Origin: Siphonodentalium dalli
Lineage: Eukaryota > Mollusca > Scaphopoda > Gadilida > Siphonodentaliidae
Assembly: GCA_032622095.1 (NCBI GenBank)
Contig: CP136064.1
Coordinates: 47,739,073-47,803,072 of the forward strand
DNA length: 64,000 bases
Reading direction: 5' to 3'
Positions 1 through 12,600 of this stretch are shown here, piece by piece; within the stretch, counting starts at the first letter, position 1; each line of letters opens with the position of its first letter. The notes under the pieces were generated by a model that did not search any database, was not told where the DNA came from, and saw only the letters and a list, made by a program, of their open reading frames with translations. Made by a program: the position numbers and the translations under genes.

Positions 1-1355
1 CAAATTGGGCGTAAGTAGAGCCTGGAACCAAACGGACCCTAAAATGTTGCTAAATTCCAGGTTGTGATAGATCTATTTCATTGATGGCCCCTTTTAAGAT
101 GTATTCGTCCATAGCCACCCTAGAGGCATTTCACTGTCAAAACATTACCCGGCCAGCCCATTATACGCGGCCACAAATTGGGCGTAAGTAGAGCCTGGAA
201 CCAAACGGACCATAAAATGTGTGCGAAATTCCACATTGTGAGAGATCTATGTCATTAATGGTCCCTTTTAAGATGTATTCGTCCATAGCCACCCTAGAGG
301 CATTTCATTGTCAAAAAATTACCCGGCCAACCCATTATACGCGGCCACAAATTGGGCGTAAGTAGATCCTGGAACCAAACGGACCCTAAAATGTTGCGAA
401 ATTCCACATTGTGAGAGAACTATGTCATTGGGGCTCCCTTTTAAGATGTATTCGTCCATAGCCACCCTAGAGGCATTTCACTGTCAAAAAATTACCCGGC
501 CAGCCCATTATACGCGGCCACAAATTGGGCGTAAGTAGAGCCTGGAATCCAAACGGACCCTAAAATGTTGCGATATTTCAGGTTGTGAGAGATCTATGTC
601 ATTAATGACCCCTTTTAAGATGTATTCGTCCATAGCCACCCTAGAGGCATTTCACTGTCAAAAAAGTACCCTGCCAGCCCATTATACACGGCCACAAATT
701 GGGCATAAGTAGAGCCTGGAACCAAACGGACCATAAAATGTGTGCGAAATTCCACATTGTGAGACATCTATGTCATTAATGGCCCCTTTTAAGATGTATT
801 CGTCCATAGCCACCCTAGAGGCATTTTACTGTCAAAAAATTACCCGGCCAGCCCATTATACGCGGCCACAAATTTGGCGTAAGTAGAGCCTGGAACCAAA
901 CGGACCCTAAAATGTTGCGAAATTCCAGGTTGTGAGAGATCTATGTCATTAATGGCCCCTTTTGAGATGTATTCGTCCATAGCCACCCTAGAGGCATTTC
1001 ACTGTCAAAAAATTACCCTGCCAGCCCATTATACGCGCCCACAAATTGGGCGTAATTAGAGCATGGGACCAAACGGACCATAAAATGTGTGCGAAATTCC
1101 ACATTGTGAGGGATCTATGTCATTAATGGCCCCTTTTAAGATGTATTCGTCCATAGCCACCCTAGAGGCATTTCATTGTCAAAATATTACCCGGCCAACC
1201 CATTATACGCGGCCACAAATTGGGCGTAAGTAGATCCTGGAACCAAACGGACCCTAAAATGTTGCGAAATTCCACATTGTGAGAGAACTATGTCATTGGG
1301 GGTCCGTTTTAAGATGTATTCGTCCATAGCCACCCTAGAGGCATTTCACTGTCAA
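1..1355 (-). repeat. Satellite array, short inverted arm
   Basis: Tandem monomers of 173-174 bp. The landmark CAAATTGGGCG recurs at 1, 174, 348, 521 and 695, giving spacings of 173, 174, 173 and 174. They are the reverse complement of the monomers in the rest of the array. The array runs off the left edge of the window. Monomers differ by scattered substitutions and by a two-base variant (GCAACA or GCACACA type). No gene is present. Nucleosome-scale monomers like this are typical of centromeric or heterochromatic satellites, but the location is inference. Confidence 0.97.
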
Positions 1356-1659
1356 CATTTTAGGGTCCGTTTGGTTCCAGGCTCTACTTACGCCCAATTT
1401 GTGGCCGCGTATAATGGGATAGCCAGGTACATTTTGACAGAGATTTGCCTCTAGGGTGGCTATGGACGAATACATCTTAAAAGGGACCCCCAATGACATA
1501 GTTCTCTAACAATGTGGAATTTCGCACACATTTTATTGTCCGTTTGGTTCCTGGCTCTACTTACGCCCAGTTTGTGGCCGCGTATAATGGGCTGGCAGGG
1601 TAATTTTTTGACAGTGAAATGCCTCTAGGGTGGCTATGGACGAATACATCTTAAAATGG

Positions 1660-4600
1660 GCCATTAATGACATAGATCTCTCACAACCTGAAATATCGCA
1701 ACATTTTATGGTCCGTTTGGTTCCAGGCTCTACTTACGCCCAATTTGTGGCCGCGTATAATGGGCTGGCCGGGTACTTTTTTCACAGTGAAATGCCTCTA
1801 GGGTGGCTATGGACGAATACATCTTAAAAGGGACCCCCAATGACATATTTCTCTCACAATGTGGAATTTCGCAACATTTTATTGTCCGTTTGGTTCCAGG
1901 CTCTACTTACGCCCAATTTGTGGCCGCGTATAATGGGCTGGCTGGGTAATTTTTTGACAATGAAATGCCTCTAGGGTGGCTATGGACGAATACATCTTAA
2001 AAGGGACCCCCAATGACATAGTTCTCTCACAATGTGGAATTTCGCAACATTTTAGGGTCCGTTTGGTTCCAGGATCTACTTACGCCCAATTTGTGGCCGC
2101 GTATAATGGGCTGGCCGGGTAATTTTTTCACAGTGAAATGCCTCTAGGGTGGCTATGGACGAATACATCTTAAAAGGGGCCATCAATGAAATAGATCTAT
2201 CACAACCTGGAATTTAGCAACATTTTAGGGTCCGTTTGGTTCCAGGCTCTACTTACGCCCAATTTGTGGCCGCGTATAATGGGCTGGCCGGGTACTTTTT
2301 TGACAGTGAAATGCCTCTAGGGTGGCTATGGACGAATACATCTTAAAAGGGACCCCCAATGACATAGTTCTCTCACAATGTGGAATTTCGCAACATTTTA
2401 GGGTCCGTTTGGTTCCAAGATCTACTTACGCCCAATTTGTGGCCGCGTATAATGGGATGGCCACGTACATATTGACAGAGATTTGCTTCTAGGGTGGCTA
2501 TGGACGAATACATCTTAAAAAGGGACCCCCAATGACATAGTTCTCTCACAATGTGGAATTTCGCAACATTTTAGGGTCCGTTTGGTTCCAGGATCTACTT
2601 ACGCCCAATTTGTGGCCGCCTATAATGGGTTGGCCGGGTAATTTTTTGACAGTGAAATGCCTCTAGGATGGATATGGACGAATACATCTTAAAATGGGCC
2701 ATTAATGACATAGATCTCTCACAATGTGGAATTTCGCACACATTTTATGGTCCGTTTGGTTCCAGGCTCTACTTACGCCCAATTTGTGGCCGCATATAAT
2801 GGGCTGTCCGGGTAATTTTTTGACAGTGAAATGCCTCTAGGGTGGCTATGGACGAATACATCTTAAAAAGGACCCCCAATGACATAGTTCTCTCACAATG
2901 TGGAATTTCGCAACATTTTAGGGTCCGTTTGGTTCCAGGATCTACTTACGCCCAATTTATGGCCGCGTATAATGGGTTGGCCGGGTAATTTTTTGACAAT
3001 GAAATGCCTCTAGGGTGGCTATGGACGAATACATCTTAAAAGGGGCCATTAATGACATAGATCTCTCACAATGTGGAATTTCGCACACATTTTATTGTCC
3101 GTTTGGTTCCAGGCTCTACTTACGCCCAGTTTGTGGCCGCGTATAATGGGCTGGCAGGGTAATTGTTTGACAGTGAAATGTCTCTAGGGTGGCTATGGAC
3201 GATTACATCTCAAAAGGGGCCATTAATGACATAGATCTCTCACAACCTGAAATTTCGCAACATTTTAGGTCCGTTTGGTTCCAGGCTCTACTTACGCCCA
3301 ATTTGTGGCCGACTATAATGGGCTGGCCGGGTAATTTTTTGACAGTAAAATGCCTCTAGGGTGGATATGGACGAATACATCTTAAAAGGGGCCATTAATG
3401 ACATAGATCTCTCACAATGTGGAATTTCGCACACATTTTATGGTCCGTTTGGTTCCAGGCTCTACTTACGCCCAATTTGTGGCCGCGTATAATGGGCTGG
3501 CCGGGTAATTTTTTGACAGTGAAATGCCTCTAGGGTGGCTATGGACGAATACATCTTAAAAGGGACCCCCAATGACATAGTTCTCTCACAATGTGGAATT
3601 TCGCAACATTTTAGGGTCCGTTTGGTTCCAGGATCTACTTACGCCCAATTTGTGGCCGCCTATAATGGGTTGGCCGGGTAATTTTTTGACAGTGAAATGC
3701 CTCTAGGATGGATATGGACGAATACATCTTAAAATGGGCCATTAATGACATAGATCTCTCACAATGTGGAATTTCGCACACATTTTATGGTCCGTTTGGT
3801 TCCAGGCTCTACTTACGCCCAATTTGTGGCCGCGTATAATGGGCTGTCCGGGTAATTTTTTGACAGTGAAATGCCTCTAGGGTGGCTATGGACGAATACA
3901 TCTTTAAAAGGACCCCCAATGACATAGTTCTCTCACAATGTGGAATTTCGCAACATTTTAGGGTCCGTTTGGTTCCAGTATCTACTTACGCCCAATTTAT
4001 GGCCGCGTATAATGGGTTGGCCGGGTAATTTTTTGACAATGAAATGCCTCTAGGGTGGCTATGGACGAATACATCTTAAAGGGGGCCATTAATGACATAG
4101 ATCTCTCACAATGTGGAATTTCGCACACATTTTATTGTCCGTTTGGTTCCAGGCTCTACTTACGCCCAGTTTGTGGCCGCGTATAATGGGCTGGCAGGGT
4201 AATTGTTTGACAGTGAAATGTCTCTAGGGTGGCTATGGACGATTACATCTCAAAAGGGGCCATTAATGACATAGATCTCTCACAACCTGAAATTTCGCAA
4301 CATTTTAGGTCCGTTTGGTTCCAGGCTCTACTTACGCCCAATTTGTGGCCGACTATAATGGGCTGGCCGGGTAATTTTTTGACAGTGAAATGCCTCTAGG
4401 GTGGATATGGACGAATACATCTTAAAAGGGGCCATTAATGACATAGATCTCTCACAATGTGGAATTTCGCACACATTTTATGGTCCGTTTGGTTCCAGGC
4501 TCTACTTACGCCCAATTTGTGGCCGCGTATAATGGGCTGGCCGGGTAATTTTTTGACAGTGAAATGCCTCTAGGGTGGATATGGACGAATACATCTTAAA

Positions 4601-7053
4601 AGGGACCCCCAATGACATAGTTCTCTCACAATGTGGAATTTCGCAACATTTTAGGGTCCGTTTGGTTCCAGGATCTACTTACGCCCAATTTGTGGCCGCG
4701 TATAATGGGCTGGCCGGGTAATTTTTTGACAATGAAATGCCTCTAGGGTGGCTATGGACGAATACATCTTAAAAGGGACCCCCAATGACATAGTTCTCTC
4801 ACAATGTGGAATTTCGCAACATTTTATGGTCCGTTTGGTTCCAGGCTCTACTTATGCCCAATTTGTGGCCGTGTATAATGGGCTGGCCGGGTACTTTTTT
4901 GACACTGAAATGCCTCTAGGGTGGCTATGGACGAATACATCTTAAAAGGGGCCATTAATGACATAGATCTCTCACAATGTGGAATTTCGCACACATTTTA
5001 TGGTCCGTTTGGTTCCAGGCTCTACTTATGCCCAATTTGTGGCCGTATATAATGGGCTGGCCGGGTACTTTTTTGACAGTGAAATGCCTCTAGGGTGGCT
5101 ATGGACGAATACATCTTAAAAGGGGCCATTAATGACATAGATCTCTCACAATGTGGAATTTCGCACACATTTTATGGTCCGTTTGGTTCCAGGCTCTACT
5201 TACGCCCAATTTGTGGCCGCGTATAATGGGCTGGCCGGGTAATTTTTTGACAATGAAATGCCTCTAGGGTGGCTATGGACGAATACATCTTAAAATGGAC
5301 CCCCAATGACATAGTTCTCTCACAATGTGGAATTTCGCAACATTTTAGGGTCCGTTTGGTTCCAGGATCTACTTACGCCCAATTTATGGCCGCGTATAAT
5401 GGGTTGGCCGGGTAATTTTTTGACAATGAAATGCCTCTAGGGTGGCTATGGACGATTACATCTCAAAAGGGGCCATTAATGACATAGATATCTCACAATG
5501 TGGAATTTCGCACACATTTTATTGTCCGTTTGGTTCCAGGCTCTACTTACGCCCAGTTTGTGGCCGCGTATAATGGGCTGGCAGGGTAATTTTTTGACAA
5601 TGAAATGCCTCTAGGGTGGCTATGGACGATTACATCTCAAAAGGGGCCATTAATGACATAGATCTCTCACAACCTGAAATTTCGCAACATTTTAGGTCCG
5701 TTTGGTTCCAGGCTCTACTTACGCCCAATTTGTGGCCGAGTATAATGGGCTGGCCGGGTAATTTTTTGACAGTGAAATTCCTCTAGGGAGGCTATGGACG
5801 AATACATCTCAAAAGGGTCCATTAATGACATAGATCTCTCACAACCTGAAATTTCGCAACATTTTTGGGTCCGTTTGGTCCCAGGCTCTACTTACGCCCA
5901 ATTTGTGGCCGCGTATAATGGGCTGGCCGGGTAATTTTTTGACAGTGAAATGCCTCTAGGGTGGCTAAGGACGAATACATCTTAAAAGGGACCATCAATG
6001 AAATAGATCTATCACAACCTGGAATTTAGCAACATTTTAGGGTCCGTTTGGTTCCAGGCTCTACTTACGCCCAATTTGTGGCCGCGTATAATGGGCTTTC
6101 GGGGTAATTTTTTGACAGTGAAATGCCTCTAGGGTGGCTATGGACGAATACATCTTAAAAGGGGCCATTAATGACATAGATCTCTCACAATGTGGAATTT
6201 CGCACACATTTTATGGTCCGTTTGGTTCCAGGCTCTACTTACGCTCAATTTGTGGCCGCGTATAATGGGCTGGCCGGGTAATTTTTTGACAGTGAAATGC
6301 CTCTAGGGTGGCTATGGACGAATACATCTTAAAAGGGGCCATTAATGACATAGATGTCTCACAATGTGGAATTTCGCACACATTTTATGGTCCGTTTGGT
6401 TCCAGGCTCTACTTATGCCCAATTTGTGGCCGTGTATAATGGGCTGGCCGGGTACTTTTTGACAGTGAAATGCCTCTAGGGTGGCTATGGACGAATACAT
6501 CTTAAAAGGGGTCATTAATGACATAGATCTCCCACAACCTGAAATATCGCAACATTTTAGGGTCCGTTTGGTCCCAGGCTCTACTTACGCCCAATTTGTG
6601 GCCGCGTATAATGGGCTGGCTGGGTAATGTTTTGACAGTGAAATGCCTCTAGGGTGGCTATGGACGAATACATCTTAAAAGGGGCCATCAATGAAATAGA
6701 TCTATCACAACCTGGAATTTAGCAACATTTTAGGGTCCGTTTGGTTCCAGGCTCTACTTACGCCCAATTTGTGGCCGCGTATAATGGGCTGGCCGGGTAA
6801 TTTTTTGACACTGAAATGCCTCTAGGGTGGCTATGGACGAATACATCTTAAAAGGGGCCATTAATGACATAGATCTCTCACAATGTGGAATTTCGCACAC
6901 ATTTTATGGTCCGTTTGGTTCCAGGCTCTACTTATGCCCAATTTGTGGCCGTGTATAATGGGCTGGCCGGGTACTTTTTTGACAGTGAAATGCCTCTAGG
7001 GTGGCTATGGACGAATACATCTTAAAAGGGGCCATTAATGACATAGATCTCTC
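1660..7053 (+). repeat. Higher-order satellite block, copy 1 (5.4 kb)
   Basis: This block matches 9,631-15,024 at a constant offset of 7,971 bp (46 monomers). In the parts I compared by eye I found only a few single-base differences, for example at 2,795, 3,348 and 3,638. Similarity breaks abruptly at both ends: near 1,650 the text changes from TTAAAATGG to TCAAAAGGC, and after 7,053 ACCTGAAAT is replaced by ATGTGGAAT. It contains the 1,040 bp repeats at 2,490-4,699. Confidence 0.93.
2490..4699 (+). repeat. 1,040 bp six-monomer higher-order repeat, about 2 units
   Basis: The marker GGCCGCCTATAATGGG with the following CTAGGATGGATATGG recurs 1,040 bp apart (ending 2,620 and 3,660 for the GGCCGCC part), and the intervening monomers match in order. 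The third unit diverges at 4,699, where GCCGCC becomes GCCGCG. 1,040 bp is six monomers of about 173.3 bp. The same pair is present in the second 5.4 kb block near 10,590 and 11,630. Confidence 0.9.
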
Positions 7054-7895
7054 ACAACCTGAAATTTCGCAACATTTTAGGGTCCGTTTGGTTCCAGGCT
7101 CTACTTACGCCCAATTTGTGGCCGCGTATAATGGGCTGGCCGGGTAATTTTTTGACAGTGAAATGCCTCTAGGGTGGCTATGGACGAATACATCTTAAAA
7201 GGGACCCCCAATGACATAGTTCTCTCACAATGTGGAATTTCGCAACATTTTAGGGTCCGTTTGGTTCCAGGATCTACTTACGCCCAATTTGTGGCCGCGT
7301 ATAATGGGTTGGCCGGGTAATATTTTGACAATGAAATGCCTCTAGGGTGGCTATGGACGAATACATCTTAAAAGGGGCCATTAATGACATAGATCCCTCA
7401 CAATGTGGAAGTTCGCACACATTTTATGGTCCGTTTGGTCCCAGGCTCTAATTACGCCCAATTTGTGGGCGCGTATAATGGGCTGGCAGGGTAATTTTTT
7501 GACAGTGAAATGCCTCTAGGGTGGCTATGGACGAATACATCTCAAAAGGGGCCATTAATGACATAGATCTCTCACAACCTGGAATTTCGCAACATTTTAG
7601 GGTCCGTTTGGTTCCAGGCTCTACTTACGCCCAATTTGTGGCCGCGTATAATGGGCTGGCCGGGTAATTTTTTGACAGTGAAATGCCTCTAGGGTGGCTA
7701 TGGACGAATACATCTTAAAAGGGGCCATTAATGACATAGATGTCTCACAATGTGGAATTTCGCACACATTTTATGGTCCGTTTGGTTCCAGGCTCTACTT
7801 ATGCCCAATTTGTGGCCGTGTATAATGGGCTGGCCGGGTACTTTTTTGACAGTGAAATGCCTCTAGGGTGGCTATGGACGAATACATCTTAAAAG

Positions 7896-9660
7896 GGGTC
7901 ATTAATGACATAGATCTCTCACAACCTGAAATATCGCAACATTTTAGGGTCCGTTTGGTTCCAGGCTCTACTTACGCCCAATTTGTGGCCGCGTATAATG
8001 GGCTGGCCGGGTAATTTTTTGACAGTGAAATGCCTCTAGGGTGGCTATGGACGAATACATCTTAAAAGGGACCCCCAATGACATAGTTCTCTCACAATGT
8101 GGAATTTCGCAACATTTTAGGGTCCGTTTGGTTCCAGGATCTACTTACGCCCAATTTGTGGCCGCGTATAATGGGTTGGCCGGGTAATTTTTTCACAATG
8201 AAATGCCTCTAGGGTGGCTATGGACGAATACATCTTAAAAGGGGCCATTAATGACATAGATCTCTCACAATGTGGAATTTCGCAAAAATTTTATGGTCCG
8301 TTTGGTTCCAGGCTCTACGTACGCCCAATTTGTGGACGCGTATAATGGGCTGGCAGGGTAATTTTTTGACAGTGAAATGCCTCTAGGGTGGCTATGGACG
8401 AATACATCTCAAAAGGGGCCATTAATGACATAGATCTCTCACAACCTGAAATTTCGCAACATTTTAGGGTCCGTTTGGTTCCAGGCTCTACTTACGCCCA
8501 ATTTGTGGCCGCGTATAATGGGCTGGCCGGGTAATTTTTTGACAGTGAAATGCCTCTAGGGTGGCTATGGACGAATACATCTCAAAAAGGTCCATTAATG
8601 ACATAGATCTCTCACAACCTGAAATTTCGCAACATTTTTGGGTCCGTTTGGTCCCAGGCTCTACTTACGCCCAATTTGTGGCCGCGTATAATGGGCTGGC
8701 CGGGTAATGTTTTGACAGTGAAATGCCACTAGGGTGGCTATGGACGAATACATCTTAAAAGGGGCCATCAATGAAATAGATCTATCACAACCTGGAATTT
8801 AGCAACATTTTAGGGTCCGTTTGGTTCCAGGCTCTACTTACGCCCAATTTGTGGCCGCGTATAATGGGCTGGCCGGGTAATTTTTTGACACTGAAATGCC
8901 TCTAGGGTGGCTATGGACGAATACATCTTAAAAGGGGCCATTAATGACATAGATCTCTCACAATGTGGAATTTCGCACACATTTTATGGTCCGTTTGGTT
9001 CCAGGCTCTACTTATGCCCAATTTGTGGCCGTGTATAATGGGCTGGCCGGGTACTTTTTTGACAGTGAAATGCCTCTAGGGTGGCTATGGACCAATACAT
9101 CTTAAAAGGGGCCATTAATGACGTAGATCTCTCACAACCTGAAATTTCGCAACATTTTAGGGTCCGTTTGGTTCCAGGCTCTACTTACGCCCAATTTGTG
9201 GCCGCGTATAATGGGCTGGCCGGGTAATTTTTTGACAGTAAAATGCCTCTAGGGTGGCTATGGACGAATACATCTTAAAAGGGACCCCCAATGACATAGT
9301 TCTCTCACAATGTGGAATTTCGCAACATTTTAGGGTCCGTTTGGTTCCAGGATCTACTTACGCCCAATTTGTGGCCGCGTATAATGGGTTGGCCGGGTAA
9401 TATTTTGACAATAAAATGCCTCTAGGGTGGCTATGGACGAATACATCTTAAAAGGGGCCATTAATGACATAGATCCCTCACAATGTGGAATTTCGCACAC
9501 ATTTTATGGTCCGTTTGGTCCCAGGCTCTACTTACGCCCAATTTGTGGGCGCGTATAATGGGATGGCAGGGTAAGTTTTTGACAGTGAAATGCCTCTAGG
9601 GTGGCTATGGACGAATACATCTCAAAAGGCGCCATTAATGACATAGATCTCTCACAACCT
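7896..9660 (+). repeat. Higher-order satellite block shared with 17,601-19,366
   Basis: Rare markers occur in the same order in both places: CTACGTACGCCC with TGTGGACGCG (8,331 and 18,035), GGACCAATACATC (about 9,089 and 18,795) and TTAATGACGTAG. The offset is 9,704-9,706, drifting by small indels. The match ends after CTCACAACCTG at 9,660 and 19,366. Confidence 0.85.
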
Positions 9661-12600
9661 GAAATATCGCAACATTTTATGGTCCGTTTGGTTCCAGGCT
9701 CTACTTACGCCCAATTTGTGGCCGCGTATAATGGGCTGGCCGGGTACTTTTTTCACAGTGAAATGCCTCTAGGGTGGCTATGGACGAATACATCTTAAAA
9801 GGGACCCCCAATGACATATTTCTCTCACAATGTGGAATTTCGCAACATTTTAGGGTCCGTTTGGTTCCAGGCTCTACTTACGCCCAATTTGTGGCCGCGT
9901 ATAATGGGCTGGCTGGGTAATTTTTTGACAATGAAATGCCTCTAGGGTGGCTATGGACGAATACATCTTAAAAGGGACCCCCAATGACATAGTTCTCTCA
10001 CAATGTGGAATTTCGCAACATTTTAGGGTCCGTTTGGTTCCAGGATCTACTTACGCCCAATTTGTGGCCGCGTATAATGGGCTGGCCGGGTAATTTTTTC
10101 ACAGTGAAATGCCTCTAGGGTGGCTATGGACGAATACATCTTAAAAGGGGCCATCAATGAAATAGATCTATCACAACCTGGAATTTAGCAACATTTTAGG
10201 GTCCGTTTGGTTCCAGGCTCTACTTACGCCCAATTTGTGGCCGCGTATAATGGGCTGGCCGGGTACTTTTTTGACAGTGAAATGCCTCTAGGGTGGCTAT
10301 GGACGAATACATCTTAAAAGGGACCCCCAATGACATAGTTCTCTCACAATGTGGAATTTCGCAACATTTTAGGGTCCGTTTGGTTCCAAGATCTACTTAC
10401 GCCCAATTTGTGGCCGCGTATAATGGGATGGCCACGTACATATTGACAGAGATTTGCTTCTAGGGTGGCTATGGACGAATACATCTTAAAAAGGGACCCC
10501 CAATGACATAGTTCTCTCACAATGTGGAATTTCGCAACATTTTAGGGTCCGTTTGGTTCCAGGATCTACTTACGCCCAATTTGTGGCCGCCTATAATGGG
10601 TTGGCCGGGTAATTTTTTGACAGTGAAATGCCTCTAGGATGGATATGGACGAATACATCTTAAAATGGGCCATTAATGACATAGATCTCTCACAATGTGG
10701 AATTTCGCACACATTTTATGGTCCGTTTGGTTCCAGGCTCTACTTACGCCCAATTTGTGGCCGCGTATAATGGGCTGTCCGGGTAATTTTTTGACAGTGA
10801 AATGCCTCTAGGGTGGCTATGGACGAATACATCTTAAAAAGGACCCCCAATGACATAGTTCTCTCACAATGTGGAATTTCGCAACATTTTAGGGTCCGTT
10901 TGGTTCCAGGATCTACTTACGCCCAATTTATGGCCGCGTATAATGGGTTGGCCGGGTAATTTTTTGACAATGAAATGCCTCTAGGGTGGCTATGGACGAA
11001 TACATCTTAAAAGGGGCCATTAATGACATAGATCTCTCACAATGTGGAATTTCGCACACATTTTATTGTCCGTTTGGTTCCAGGCTCTACTTACGCCCAG
11101 TTTGTGGCCGCGTATAATGGGCTGGCAGGGTAATTGTTTGACAGTGAAATGTCTCTAGGGTGGCTATGGACGATTACATCTCAAAAGGGGCCATTAATGA
11201 CATAGATCTCTCACAACCTGAAATTTCGCAACATTTTAGGTCCGTTTGGTTCCAGGCTCTACTTACGCCCAATTTGTGGCCGACTATAATGGGCTGGCCG
11301 GGTAATTTTTTGACAGTGAAATGCCTCTAGGGTGGATATGGACGAATACATCTTAAAAGGGGCCATTAATGACATAGATCTCTCACAATGTGGAATTTCG
11401 CACACATTTTATGGTCCGTTTGGTTCCAGGCTCTACTTACGCCCAATTTGTGGCCGCGTATAATGGGCTGGCCGGGTAATTTTTTGACAGTGAAATGCCT
11501 CTAGGGTGGCTATGGACGAATACATCTTAAAAGGGACCCCCAATGACATAGTTCTCTCACAATGTGGAATTTCGCAACATTTTAGGGTCCGTTTGGTTCC
11601 AGGATCTAATTACGCCCAATTTGTGGCCGCCTATAATGGGTTGGCCGGGTAATTTTTTGACAGTGAAATGCCTCTAGGATGGATATGGACGAATACATCT
11701 TAAAATGGGCCATTAATGACATAGATCTCTCACAATGTGGAATTTCGCACACATTTTATGGTCCGTTTGGTTCCAGGCTCTACTTACGCCCAATTTGTGG
11801 CCGCGTATAATGGGCTGTCCGGGTAATTTTTTGACAGTGAAATGCCTCTAGGGTGGCTATGGACGAATACATCTTTAAAAGGACCCCCAATGACATAGTT
11901 CTCTCACAATGTGGAATTTCGCAACATTTTAGGGTCCGTTTGGTTCCAGTATCTACTTACGCCCAATTTATGGCCGCGTATAATGGGTTGGCCGGGTAAT
12001 TTTTTGACAATGAAATGCCTCTAGGGTGGCTATGGACGAATACATCTTAAAGGGGGCCATTAATGACATAGATCTCTCACAATGTGGAATTTCGCACACA
12101 TTTTATTGTCCGTTTGGTTCCAGGCTCTACTTACGCCCAGTTTGTGGCCGCGTATAATGGGCTGGCAGGGTAATTGTTTGACAGTGAAATGTCTCTAGGG
12201 TGGCTATGGACGATTACATCTCAAAAGGGGCCATTAATGACATAGATCTCTCACAACCTGAAATTTCGCAACATTTTAGGTCCGTTTGGTTCCAGGCTCT
12301 ACTTACGCCCAATTTGTGGCCGACTATAATGGGCTGGCCGGGTAATTTTTTGACAGTGAAATGCCTCTAGGGTGGATATGGACGAATACATCTTAAAAGG
12401 GGCCATTAATGACATAGATCTCTCACAATGTGGAATTTCGCACACATTTTATGGTCCGTTTGGTTCCAGGCTCTACTTACGCCCAATTTGTGGCCGCGTA
12501 TAATGGGCTGGCCGGGTAATTTTTTGACAGTGAAATGCCTCTAGGGTGGATATGGACGAATACATCTTAAAAGGGACCCCCAATGACATAGTTCTCTCAC

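Noticed and set aside
1630-1827. Recurring 60-65 residue open frames in the satellite (also 4,748; 9,601; 12,719; minus 6,342 and 14,313)
   Set aside because: They arise where a TAATTT stop is mutated to TACTTT, use GTG or internal starts, end one monomer later because 173 bp shifts frame, and repeat only because the satellite repeats.
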